NCBI GenBank assembly: GCA_023135835.1
Contig: JAGLSI010000003.1
Location: 1-41,765 of the forward strand
Origin: Minisyncoccota bacterium
GTDB taxonomy: Bacteria > Patescibacteriota > Minisyncoccia > Phycocordibacterales > UBA12079
Length of the DNA stretch: 41,765 nucleotides
Direction of reading: 5' to 3'
Part shown: positions 32,706 through 39,724 of the stretch, one piece after another
How the letters are laid out: each line of letters starts with the position of its first letter
How positions within the stretch are numbered: the stretch's first letter is position 1
The notes under the pieces: model-generated
The model's database searches: none
What the model was told of the DNA's origin: nothing
Seen by the model: only the letters and a program-made list of their open reading frames with translations
Translations under genes and position numbers: made by a program

Positions 32706-32897
32706 TTATCTTCCGCTGGGAGGTCCTTGGTATTCCCATGGGTCCATTTGTTTTTGATCAGAGTTTTCTGGGAAAGGGGGTTTTGTTTGAAATTTTACAG
32801 GATTTTTTTCTTCAACAAGAGTCTCTGTTTCAACAGGAGTTTTTGTTAGAGTTTCTTTTCCGAAAGACTTCGGTTTCTTGCTAAAATATGGATCCAT
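32706..32897 (-). CDS. Small Pro-rich protein with the only strong Shine-Dalgarno sequence
   Basis: 63 residues, hydrophilic, rich in Pro, Lys and Glu, with two MDP boxes (MDPYFSKKPKSFG at the start and QMDPWEYQGPPSGR at the end). It has no membrane segment and no recognised family, and is probably disordered. Evidence that it is a real gene: AAAGGAGG five bases before the ATG, a promoter-like TTGCTT-17-TATTCT upstream, and its own terminator downstream. No other gene in the window has such a ribosome-binding site. Function unknown. Confidence 0.7.
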   Translation of the reverse strand: MDPYFSKKPKSFGKETLTKTPVETETLVEEKNPVKFQTKPPFPENSDQKQMDPWEYQGPPSGR

Positions 32898-32942
32898 TTT
32901 TTCCTCCTTTGTCTTTGTGAATTAAAAAATACAACTAAATTT

Positions 32943-32971
32943 AGAATACATAAAAAAGACTTAAAAAGCAA
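32943..32971 (-). promoter_or_regulatory. Promoter of the small Pro-rich gene
   Basis: On the minus strand: TTGCTT, 17-base spacer, TATTCT; about 46 bases before the ATG. It is back to back with a plus-strand promoter at 32986. Confidence 0.55.
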
Positions 32972-32985
32972 GGATTGTTGAATAA

Positions 32986-33015
32986 TTGGTATTTTTGCAA
33001 GTTTTTTGGTAAAAT
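32986..33015 (+). promoter_or_regulatory. Plus-strand promoter candidate before the tRNA-Leu region
   Basis: TTGGTA, 18 bases, TAAAAT preceded by TGG (extended -10). A further TATAAT lies at 33031, 18 bases before the tRNA relic. Confidence 0.45.
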
Positions 33016-33048
33016 TCCATAAGAGTAAAATATAATAATATTGTGCAT

Positions 33049-33124
33049 GCCAAGGTGAATGAATGCGAGTTTCGTAGTATTCATCTGGAGCGAAGCGGAA
33101 GAGGGTTTGGTAGACGCGCTAGTC
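33049..33124 (+). pseudogene. Decayed, split partial copy of tRNA-Leu
   Basis: Shares the upstream sequence ATATTGTGCATGCC and the acceptor/D-arm start (GCCAAGGTG versus GCCGAGGTG) with the intact gene at 33277. About 50 foreign bases follow, then TTGGTAGACGCGCTAGTC, identical to the D-arm/anticodon-stem part. The 3' half is missing. The inserted and following sequences form hairpins (for example ATGAAAAATG...CATTTTTCAT, 33130-33157). It cannot fold as a tRNA. The rest of the 379-base gap up to 33276 has no gene. Confidence 0.6.
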
Positions 33125-33261
33125 GAGCGAATGAAAAATGAACGACTTCATTTTTCATCCGATTTTTCAGGAAGAAAAAATTTTCGTTATCAAATGATAG
33201 TGAGATAGAAAATAGGGCTAGTGGAGTTTCTTCGCTAATTCCTAAAATAGTAAGTTTAAAA

Positions 33262-33267
33262 TATAAT
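33262..33267 (+). promoter_or_regulatory. -10 element of tRNA-Leu
   Basis: TATAAT ends nine bases before the mature 5' end, so transcription would start at or very near it. No good -35 is seen. Confidence 0.45.
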
Positions 33268-33276
33268 ATTGTGCAT

Positions 33277-33358
33277 GCCGAGGTGGCGAAATTGGTAGAC
33301 GCGCTAGTCTTAGGAACTAGTGGAGCAATCCGTGGGAGTTCAAGTCTCCCCCTCGGCA
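33277..33358 (+). tRNA. tRNA-Leu (anticodon TAG)
   Basis: 82 bases. The acceptor stem GCCGAGG pairs with CCTCGGC, discriminator A. D arm with TTGGTAGACGC; anticodon stem CTAGT / ACTAG with loop CTTAGGA (anticodon TAG, reading CUN); a long variable arm typical of Leu; T arm GGGAG-TTCAAGT-CTCCC. CCA is not encoded (the gene is followed by CA then AAAAA). Confidence 0.95.
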
Positions 33359-33426
33359 CAAAAATAATGGAAAAAATACGATAGTATTTGTGTAATCTAT
33401 TTTAGGTTTTTTATCCTATTAAAAAT

Positions 33427-33891
33427 ATGAAAATAAGAAAAGCAAAAAAAGAAGATATTTTATCTATATTAAAGCTTGTAGAAAAAATGGTTGATTTTCA
33501 CTATGCTATAGATAAAATATATAAACCTTATAAAGAATATAAAGAATTAGAAAAATATTTTAAAAGTTTAATTAATACTAAAGATAATATTTTAGTTGTT
33601 GTTGAAAACGAAAATAAGATAATTGGTTTTTTAGAAGGAGGTATTGAAAAAGCTTCTAATGATGTGATGTTTGATAAAATAGGAACTATTAATAATATTT
33701 TTATTGAAGAAAAATTTAGAAATAAAGGAATTGCTAAAAAATTATTAAAATATATTTTTGAATATTTCAAATCAAAAAATATAGAATATATTCAAATAAG
33801 TACAGATGCTAGAAATAAAGTAGGGAAGGAATTTTGGAAGAAAAATAATTTTTTTGAATATCAAATAAAAATGTTAAGAAAATTAAAATAA
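33427..33891 (+). CDS. GNAT-family N-acetyltransferase
   Basis: 154 residues, the usual length. It transfers an acetyl group from acetyl-CoA; the substrate cannot be told. MKIRKAKKEDILSILKL is the N-terminal helix. The acetyl-CoA motif A is IFIEEKFRNKGIAKKLLKYI (RxKGIA pyrophosphate loop). IQISTDARNKVGKEFWKKNNF is motif B with the usual aromatic end. Lys-rich throughout. It precedes htpX by 6 bases, so the two are likely cotranscribed. Confidence 0.88.
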   Translation: MKIRKAKKEDILSILKLVEKMVDFHYAIDKIYKPYKEYKELEKYFKSLINTKDNILVVVENENKIIGFLEGGIEKASNDVMFDKIGTINNIFIEEKFRNKGIAKKLLKYIFEYFKSKNIEYIQISTDARNKVGKEFWKKNNFFEYQIKMLRKLK

Positions 33892-33897
33892 TTTTTT

Positions 33898-34815
33898 ATG
33901 AACATCCAAGCTCAAAAATCAGAAAATATTAGAAAGACATATTTGCTAATGTCTTTATTTTTAATTATTGTGATTGGAATTGGTTGGTTTTTTTCTGAAC
34001 TAATGGATAGTCGAAATATTTTATATTTTGCAGTAGGATTTTCTCTTTTGATGAATATTTTTTCATATTGGTATTCAGATAAGGTTGTTTTAAAAATGTC
34101 AGGAGCTAAACAAATAAAAAGAGAAGAAAATAGAAATCTTTTTGATACTGTTGAGAGATTATCTAGACAAGCTCATTTACCCATTCCTAAAGTTTATATA
34201 ATGAATGATCAATCTTTGAATGCTTTTGCCACAGGTAGAAATGCAAAAAATTCAGCTGTAGCAGTAACCCAAGGTTTATTAAACGTTTTAGAACAAAGAG
34301 AGCTAGAAGGGGTGATTGCTCACGAACTTTCTCATATTCAAAATAATGACATTTTAATTTCTACTATTATTGTAGTTTTGGTAGGTTTTGTATCACTTTT
34401 GTCTGATTTCTTTTTAAGAATGTCTATTTTTGGAGGATTAAGAGATAATGAAAACAATTCTGCTGGTTCAGTAATGGCTATTGTTGGGATAGTTTTGGCT
34501 ATTTTAGCTCCTTTTGTAGCTATGATAATTCAATTAGCTATTTCTAGAAAAAGAGAATTTTTAGCGGATGCTTCCGGAGCTTCTTTAACTCATAATCCGT
34601 CTGGTTTAGCTAGTGCTTTGGAAAAAATTTCTTCTAGTTCTGTACAAATGAAAAAAGCTTCTAGAGCTACTGCTCATATATTTATTTCTAATCCATACAA
34701 AAAGAACTCTAAACATTCTGTCGGGCAAAGAAAAAGAACTAGTTTTTTAGCTAAGATGTTTATGACCCATCCTCCAACAGAGGAAAGAATTAATGCTTTG
34801 TTAGGAAGAAGATAG
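33898..34815 (+). CDS. htpX: Membrane protease HtpX
   Basis: 305 residues, M48 family. A zinc endopeptidase of the inner membrane that helps degrade misfolded membrane proteins. Four membrane helices (about 14-33, 40-57, 153-172 and 187-212), the zinc site HELSHIQNND (His142, Glu143, His146) and the third ligand Glu in KREFLADASGA. The C-terminal THPPTEERINAL is canonical. It sits between the GNAT gene and a GGDEF gene 8 bases downstream; lemA, a common partner, is absent. Confidence 0.96.
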   Translation: MNIQAQKSENIRKTYLLMSLFLIIVIGIGWFFSELMDSRNILYFAVGFSLLMNIFSYWYSDKVVLKMSGAKQIKREENRNLFDTVERLSRQAHLPIPKVYIMNDQSLNAFATGRNAKNSAVAVTQGLLNVLEQRELEGVIAHELSHIQNNDILISTIIVVLVGFVSLLSDFFLRMSIFGGLRDNENNSAGSVMAIVGIVLAILAPFVAMIIQLAISRKREFLADASGASLTHNPSGLASALEKISSSSVQMKKASRATAHIFISNPYKKNSKHSVGQRKRTSFLAKMFMTHPPTEERINALLGRR

Positions 34816-34823
34816 ATTTAAAT

Positions 34824-35507
34824 ATGGAAAATAAAAATAAAGAAATTAAGGAAGATTTTGTTTTAGAAAAATATAATTTTTTAAAATTAGAAAATGAAAT
34901 CAAGAGTCTTAAGAAAATAATATTAGATAAAGATGAAAAGATAAAAGAGCTTTCTTCTTTATATCAAAGAGATTTTTTAACTTTGCTTTATAATAGGCAT
35001 GGTTTTATGGCAGAGGTTGATAAAATTATAGATGAAGGTCGTAAATTAAAAAATAAGCAAGATAAAAGAAAGATTATATTAGAAGCTTTTTCTTTAATTT
35101 TTATTGATGTTGATGACTTGAAAAAAATAAATGATAAGTGTGGTCATTCTAAAGGAGATGAAGTTTTAAAAATGATGGCAGAAGTATTTAAATCATCAGT
35201 AAGAAAATTTGATATAGTTGCTAGGTGGGGAGGAGATGAATTTATAATTGGTTTGGTGGGGGTTAATTCTGAAAAAGCTGTTGAGATTGCTGAAAATATA
35301 AAAAAGAAAATTCAATTATTAGAAGTTGGAGGCAAAAAATTAAGTGTTAGTTTTGGAATAACAGATGTAATTGATAACTGTATAGAAAATAAAGAAGATA
35401 TTATTGCTTTGGTGGAAAAAGCTGATGAGGCTATGTATAGAGCAAAAAGTAGGTTAGGCAAAAACACGATAGTTGTTTATAATTGTAAAACAGGTTTGTA
35501 TGAATAA
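34824..35507 (+). CDS. Diguanylate cyclase (GGDEF) with intact A- and I-sites
   Basis: 227 residues. A Lys/Glu-rich coiled coil (about 1-48) is joined to a GGDEF domain. The catalytic signature GGDEF is at 136-140. The product-inhibition I-site RKFD (127-130) lies exactly five residues before it, as in active, feedback-controlled cyclases such as PleD. IDVDDLKKINDKCGHSKGDEVL carries the Mg2+-binding Asp and the base-contact Asn. There is no sensor or membrane domain, so it is cytosolic. It is predicted to make c-di-GMP from two GTP; no EAL, HD-GYP or PilZ gene is in the window. Confidence 0.9.
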   Translation: MENKNKEIKEDFVLEKYNFLKLENEIKSLKKIILDKDEKIKELSSLYQRDFLTLLYNRHGFMAEVDKIIDEGRKLKNKQDKRKIILEAFSLIFIDVDDLKKINDKCGHSKGDEVLKMMAEVFKSSVRKFDIVARWGGDEFIIGLVGVNSEKAVEIAENIKKKIQLLEVGGKKLSVSFGITDVIDNCIENKEDIIALVEKADEAMYRAKSRLGKNTIVVYNCKTGLYE

Positions 35508-35538
35508 GGGAAATAATTATTAATTAACAAAAAATATT

Positions 35539-35922
35539 ATGCATAATACAAAAAATTTATCTATGTTTGGGATTGGAGCGGTTGTTATTTTTATTTTGGT
35601 TTTGCTTTGGGCAATTCCTCAGTATAAAGTATGGACACAAGAATTAAACGGAAAGGCTTTGTTTAAAGAAGCTGAGTGGAGTCGTCAAATTGCTGTTGAA
35701 GAAGCAAGGGCTAAAAAAGAATCAGCAATTTTAGAAGCAGAGGCGGAAGTTGAAAGAGCCAAGGGTGTGGCTGAGGCTAATGATATTGTAGCTGGATCTT
35801 TGGAAGGGAATGAGGAGTATTTAAGATATCTTTGGATAAATGGTCTTCAGACAAATGAAATGCAGGTAATTTATGTTCCTACAGAAGCAGGGTTGCCGAT
35901 TTTGGAGGCAGGGAGACGATAA
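35539..35922 (+). CDS. Membrane protein resembling the tail of SPFH/prohibitin proteins
   Basis: 127 residues. One membrane helix (about 9-27), a short loop, then a charged Ala/Glu helix (about 40-85: EARAKKESAILEAEAEVERAKGVAEAND) and a C-terminal part (GNEEYLRYLWINGLQ, VIYVPTEAGLPILEAGRR). This matches the coiled coil and tail found after the SPFH (Band 7) domain of prohibitin-like proteins, but the roughly 120-residue SPFH domain itself is missing. It could be a natural mini-scaffold forming membrane oligomers. It is followed by a strong terminator. Confidence 0.6.
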   Translation: MHNTKNLSMFGIGAVVIFILVLLWAIPQYKVWTQELNGKALFKEAEWSRQIAVEEARAKKESAILEAEAEVERAKGVAEANDIVAGSLEGNEEYLRYLWINGLQTNEMQVIYVPTEAGLPILEAGRR

Positions 35923-35923
35923 G

Positions 35924-35960
35924 TTAGCTTGTTAGGGATTAGCTTTTTAGTTAGTTAGAG
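35924..35960. repeat. Hairpin-element words (partial element F)
   Basis: TTAGCTTGTTAGGGATTAGC followed by TTTTTAGTTAGTTAGAG, the same words as the left arms of elements B and C, but without a matching right arm. The terminator at 35967 follows directly. Confidence 0.5.
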
Positions 35961-35966
35961 AAAGTG

Positions 35967-36007
35967 AAAAATCTAACGGCTACGCTACTGTAGCCGTTAG
36001 ATTTTTT
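35967..36007 (+). terminator. Terminator after the SPFH-tail-like gene
   Basis: A 17-bp perfect stem (AAAAATCTAACGGCTAC, 6-base loop) ending in six T. Confidence 0.88.
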
Positions 36008-36111
36008 GTTGCGGGCAACCTCGTGCTGGAACCGTTGGGTATCAAGCCCTGTAAGGCAGTTTTAATCTTTTTATGACTAATAATCGAAAGATCCTCGTGC
36101 ACCTTTAGTCT

Positions 36112-36603
36112 CTATAGGTTTACTAATTTTGAAATATTATTTGGCAAATAATCAATTCCGCCGAATTCTTTTATGGGAATAGATTTAATTTTTTCCTTAA
36201 TTTCATCTTTAACATAAGTAATCGTCATTTCTTTTGTTCCGCCAATACTTTCACAGTCATCTTCAACTAAAACATCTGGTGTGATTCTTTCAGCAACATC
36301 TTTGTATCTCTCATCTTTTTGACGAAATAACAATTGACCATCTGGGAACTTGTATTTTTCGAGAACATTTTGTATTTGTTTGATTTCTTCTGATTTTCTA
36401 CGAGAAGTCAGATATAAAATTTCTGCATTATCATTTTTCCAATTCTGCAATTTTTTAACTGCATTGCCAATAGGAATATATGATTTATAATCATGCACAG
36501 ATTTTCGTTTATTTTCAACTTGTTTAACAATTTCATCACGAGTATGACCTGTTGCATTTTTGTGCATGATTATTGTTCCTTCTGTAAAAATTAGTATTTT
36601 CAT
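36112..36603 (-). CDS. HAD-like protein lacking the catalytic Asp
   Basis: 163 residues. The layout follows the haloacid-dehalogenase fold: an N-terminal strand ILIFTEGTII where motif I (DxDGT) should be, ILYLTSRR as motif II (Thr/Ser), and VLVEDDCESIGG as motif IV with two acidic residues. The nucleophile Asp is absent (FTEGT). It is therefore unlikely to be a normal HAD phosphatase; it may bind a phosphoryl ligand or a partner. It is transcribed away from tRNA-Ser, 33 bases downstream of it on the same strand, and could be read from the same promoter. Confidence 0.6.
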   Translation of the reverse strand: MKILIFTEGTIIMHKNATGHTRDEIVKQVENKRKSVHDYKSYIPIGNAVKKLQNWKNDNAEILYLTSRRKSEEIKQIQNVLEKYKFPDGQLLFRQKDERYKDVAERITPDVLVEDDCESIGGTKEMTITYVKDEIKEKIKSIPIKEFGGIDYLPNNISKLVNL

Positions 36604-36635
36604 ATTTTTTAGTTCTTCGTGCTAGCACGATGTTG

Positions 36636-36722
36636 CGGAGAGAACAGGATTCGAACCTGCGGTGGAGTTTCCCCCACGCTTGCTTTCCAAGCAAGTACCT
36701 TAAACCACTCAGCCATCTCTCC
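36636..36722 (-). tRNA. tRNA-Ser (anticodon GGA)
   Basis: 87 bases on the minus strand. Acceptor GGAGAGA / TCTCTCC with discriminator G. D arm TGGCTGAGTGGTTTAAGG; anticodon stem CTTGC / GCAAG with loop TTGGAAA (anticodon GGA, reading UCY). Long variable arm GTGGGGGAAACTCCAC; T arm GCAGG-TTCGAAT-CCTGT. CCA is not encoded. Confidence 0.96.
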
Positions 36723-36738
36723 ATAAAATATTCTTTTT

Positions 36739-36744
36739 ATTATA
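36739..36744 (-). promoter_or_regulatory. -10 element candidate for tRNA-Ser
   Basis: TATAAT on the minus strand, 16 bases before the mature 5' end. The -35 position falls at the edge of the hairpin at 36765 and is weak. Confidence 0.4.
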
Positions 36745-36764
36745 CTAGATAAATAGATTTTATA

Positions 36765-36802
36765 AAGTAAAAAGTGTCGGCTAAAGCCGACACTTTTTAC
36801 TT
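36765..36802 (-). terminator. Terminator of the small membrane-protein gene
   Basis: An 18-bp perfect stem (AAGTAAAAAGTGTCGGCT, loop AA) between the gene at 36824 and tRNA-Ser, both on the minus strand. It contains a T5 run in the arm. Confidence 0.78.
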
Positions 36803-36823
36803 ATGTAACTTATATATGTTTTT

Positions 36824-37006
36824 CTATTGTTGTTTAAAATATATATACAAAACATAAATTCCTGGAATAGCGAATGTGAACCAGAGAATATTTGTCCAAT
36901 TTAGCCAAAATTCTGACCAATAAGAACCTATGATAATTCCAATAGAAACTACACACACTTCATAAAGTGCAGCTTGCCACCACTTAAAAGTAAAATTATG
37001 TAACAT
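36824..37006 (-). CDS. Small two-helix membrane protein
   Basis: 60 residues, starting MLHNFTFKWWQAALYEVCVV. Two hydrophobic helices (about 13-30 and 36-56) are separated by a Trp-rich turn (SYWSEFWLNWTN), ending FKQQ. No family is recognised with certainty; small proteins of this look occur in CPR genomes. A dedicated terminator follows and hairpin element G lies upstream. Frame-wide hydrophobicity and the high Trp content argue against chance. Confidence 0.6.
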   Translation of the reverse strand: MLHNFTFKWWQAALYEVCVVSIGIIIGSYWSEFWLNWTNILWFTFAIPGIYVLYIYFKQQ

Positions 37007-37013
37007 AAAATTT

Positions 37014-37115
37014 TAGTCAAAAGTCCTTAATGTCAAAAGTCAAAAGTCTTGAAAAAATTTGCAAAGAAAATTTTTTAATTTTAGGGACTTTACAGACTTT
37101 ATAGACCTTTAACTT
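37014..37115. repeat. Intergenic hairpin element G
   Basis: Three copies of the word GTCAAAAGTC/GTCAAAAGTCC at 37015-37048, the core GAAAAAATTTGCAAAGAAAA then TTTTTT, then GGGACTTTACAGACTTTATAGACC. Same plan as elements A and E. Confidence 0.7.
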
Positions 37116-37312
37116 AGTTGTTAATTAATAAAAGCTATTTCTTATATAATTATACTATAAAGTAGCAAAAACAAGGCTTTTTATGGTGTAAAACTTTACT
37201 TTTTTACCTAGATGTATCGTTTTGGTTTATCCACAGTTTTTTTGTTGGCGCTTCATGTAAAATAAGAAAGTAAATAAAAAATTATTAATTTCTAGTAAAA
37301 ACTGTAAAGAAT
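37116..37312. other. AT-rich leader of the ribonucleotide reductase gene
   Basis: Contains one perfect DnaA-box sequence TTATCCACA at 37227-37235 and no second copy, so no origin is claimed. No cobalamin riboswitch or convincing NrdR box pair is visible. Confidence 0.5.
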
Positions 37313-39601
37313 ATGTCTAAAACAACAAAAAAAGTAGCAAAAAAACAAGATTTAGTGAAAAAAATTCAAAAAAGAGATGGTTCAGTAATAGATTTTAATT
37401 TAGATAAGATTGTAAATGCGATTTATAAAGCAATGTTGGCTTCAGGTGAGGGATCAGAGAGAGAATCAGAATTACTTGCAAATAAAGTTTATTTAGACTT
37501 GGTAAAGATTTCTAAAAGATATAAAAACTTTATTCCAACAGTAGAAGGGGTTCAGGATTCAGTTGAAACTGAATTGGTTCAAAATGACTATGTTAGGACG
37601 GTAAAAGGATATATTTTATATAGGCAAGAAAGAGCAAAGTTAAGAGAACAAGGGGTAAAAGTTCCAGAAAAGGTGAGAAAATTAGTAGAAGAAGGGAAAA
37701 AATACTTTAAAAATCCTTTAGCGGAATTTGTTTATTATCGTTCTTATTCAAAATGGATAGAAGGAGAAGGAAGAAGAGAGACTTGGATAGAAACAGTTGA
37801 TAGGTATGTGGATTTTATGAAAGAGAATTTAGGAGATAAATTAAAACCAGCTGAATATAAAAAAGTAAGAGAATTTATTTTAAATCAAAAATCAATGCCG
37901 TCTATGAGGTTGTTTTGGAGTGCTGGAAAAGCTGCTCGTAGATGTAATGCAGCCGCTTATAATTGTTCTTATATTGCCCCTTCAAGACTACAAGATTTTG
38001 GAGAAATTATGTATTTATCAATGTGTGGTTGTGGAGTAGGGTTTAGTGCTGAAAGTTATAATGTTCAAAAGCTTCCTCAAATTAAAATTCATAATGGTAA
38101 ATTAAAAATGCGAAAGGCTTTTGTAGTTGATGATTCTAAAGAAGGGTGGGCTAACGCATTTGTTCATGGTTTAAAAACTTGGTTTGATGGTGAAGATGTT
38201 CGTTTTGATTTTTCCCAATTAAGACCAGAAGGGGCGAAGTTAGTAACAATGGGAGGAAAAAGTTCAGGACCAGATCCTTTGAAAAATTTAATTGATTTTA
38301 CTAGAGAAAGAGTTTTGAAAATGCATGGGAAAAGATTAAGTAATTTAGATGTGCATGATATTGTTTGTAAAATTGGAGAAGTGGTTGTTTCTGGAGGAGT
38401 AAGAAGAACGGCTTTAATTTCTCTTTCTGATTTAGATGATAATGAAATGAGGTTTGCTAAAAATGGACAATTTTATTTAAATAATAGTCAAAGGACAATG
38501 GCTAATAACTCTACTGCTTATAACGAAAAACCAAGTACTGCTGATTTCATGGATGAGTGGGTGGCTTTAATGAAAAGTGGAGCAGGGGAAAGAGGTATTT
38601 TTAATAGAAGTTCTTTAGAACAACAATTACCAGAACGAAGAAGAGAGATTTTTAAAAATCATATGGAAGACTTTGGGGTAAACCCTTGTGGAGAAATTAA
38701 TATTAGATCAAAACAATTTTGTAATTTAAGTGAGTTGGTGGCTCGTTCTGAAGATACTTTAAAAACACTATTAGAAAAAGCAGAAATAGCTACATTGCTA
38801 GGAACATATCAGGCTACTTTGACTCATTTTGATTATTTATCTAAAGATTGGAAAAAGAATTGTGAAGAAGAGAGGTTATTGGGTGTTTCAATTACAGGGC
38901 ATTGGGATTGTAAGGCTGTACAAGATGTAAAAGTTTTAGAAAAGTTAAAAAATCATGTAATTAAGTCCAACCAAAAATACTCTAAAAGATTTGGAATTAA
39001 TCCTGCTACCAGCACTACTTGTGTTAAACCTTCAGGAACAGTATCACAATTAGTAGATTGTGCTTCAGGAATGCATCCCAGGCATTCAAAATACTATATT
39101 AGAAGAATAAGAATTTCTTCCACAGATTCATTATTTAAGATGTTAAGAGACCAAGGTGTTCCTTATCAGCCTGAAAACGGGCAATCAAAAGAAAATGCTA
39201 ATACTTATGTATTTGAATTTCCTGTTAAATCTCCTGTTGACTCAAAATTATTTAAAAATGATTTAACCGCTATGGACCAATTAAAGCATTGGGAAATGGT
39301 TAAAAGATATTACACAGAACACAATCCCTCAGTAACTGTTTCAGTTAGTGATAACGAATGGATAGAAGTTGCCGATTGGGTTTATAGTAATTGGGATATA
39401 GTAGGTGGTTTATCTTTTTTGCCTAGAAATGATTTTGTGTATCAATTAGCTCCTTTTAAAGAAACAGATGTAAAAACTTATGAGGATATGTTGAAGAGGT
39501 TTAAAGGGGTAGATTTTTCTAAAATTGTTACTTACGAGAAAGAAGATGAAACTGAGGGTTCAAAAGAGATGGCTTGTGTTGCTGGTCTTTGTGAAGTTTA
39601 G
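37313..39601 (+). CDS. nrdJ: Class II (adenosylcobalamin-dependent) ribonucleoside-triphosphate reductase
   Basis: 762 residues. Reduces ribonucleotides to deoxyribonucleotides with a B12 radical, so needs neither oxygen nor a radical subunit. An N-terminal ATP-cone (about 15-120: KIQKRDGSVIDFNLDKIVNA) may give allosteric control. The barrel carries NCSYIAPSR (active-site Cys), NPCGEI (radical Cys459), SGGVRRTALIS and CVKPSGTVSQLVDC. The C-terminal CVAGLC supplies the shuttle cysteines. The layout fits monomeric RTPR-type enzymes. No B12 synthesis gene is near, so the cofactor probably comes from outside. Followed by a terminator. Confidence 0.95.
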   Translation: MSKTTKKVAKKQDLVKKIQKRDGSVIDFNLDKIVNAIYKAMLASGEGSERESELLANKVYLDLVKISKRYKNFIPTVEGVQDSVETELVQNDYVRTVKGYILYRQERAKLREQGVKVPEKVRKLVEEGKKYFKNPLAEFVYYRSYSKWIEGEGRRETWIETVDRYVDFMKENLGDKLKPAEYKKVREFILNQKSMPSMRLFWSAGKAARRCNAAAYNCSYIAPSRLQDFGEIMYLSMCGCGVGFSAESYNVQKLPQIKIHNGKLKMRKAFVVDDSKEGWANAFVHGLKTWFDGEDVRFDFSQLRPEGAKLVTMGGKSSGPDPLKNLIDFTRERVLKMHGKRLSNLDVHDIVCKIGEVVVSGGVRRTALISLSDLDDNEMRFAKNGQFYLNNSQRTMANNSTAYNEKPSTADFMDEWVALMKSGAGERGIFNRSSLEQQLPERRREIFKNHMEDFGVNPCGEINIRSKQFCNLSELVARSEDTLKTLLEKAEIATLLGTYQATLTHFDYLSKDWKKNCEEERLLGVSITGHWDCKAVQDVKVLEKLKNHVIKSNQKYSKRFGINPATSTTCVKPSGTVSQLVDCASGMHPRHSKYYIRRIRISSTDSLFKMLRDQGVPYQPENGQSKENANTYVFEFPVKSPVDSKLFKNDLTAMDQLKHWEMVKRYYTEHNPSVTVSVSDNEWIEVADWVYSNWDIVGGLSFLPRNDFVYQLAPFKETDVKTYEDMLKRFKGVDFSKIVTYEKEDETEGSKEMACVAGLCEV

Positions 39602-39643
39602 AAATAGATTTGAGAGATAAGATTTAGGGTTTATGATTTAAGG

Positions 39644-39670
39644 ATGGATTTTGGCTTTGCCAAAATCCAT
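39644..39670 (+). terminator. Terminator after the ribonucleotide reductase gene
   Basis: A 12-bp perfect stem ATGGATTTTGGC with loop TTT, followed by TTTTATAT. Confidence 0.75.
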
Positions 39671-39724
39671 TTTATATAAGTATAAGTTGGTTGTTTTTTT
39701 TATCTTGTGTTATATAATAAATTT

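Noticed and set aside
33081-33359. A 92-codon minus-strand frame over the tRNA-Leu region
   Set aside because: It runs antisense through the intact tRNA and the tRNA relic; the product looks like translated tRNA sequence.
36536-36724. A 62-codon minus-strand frame across tRNA-Ser
   Set aside because: It contains the whole tRNA-Ser gene and overlaps the HAD-like gene in another frame.
37227-37235. Perfect DnaA box, possible replication origin
   Set aside because: Only one perfect copy, no cluster, and no dnaA or dnaN nearby.
37116-37312. Cobalamin riboswitch or NrdR boxes before the class II ribonucleotide reductase gene
   Set aside because: No B12-box motif and no pair of NrdR-type palindromes with the expected spacing.
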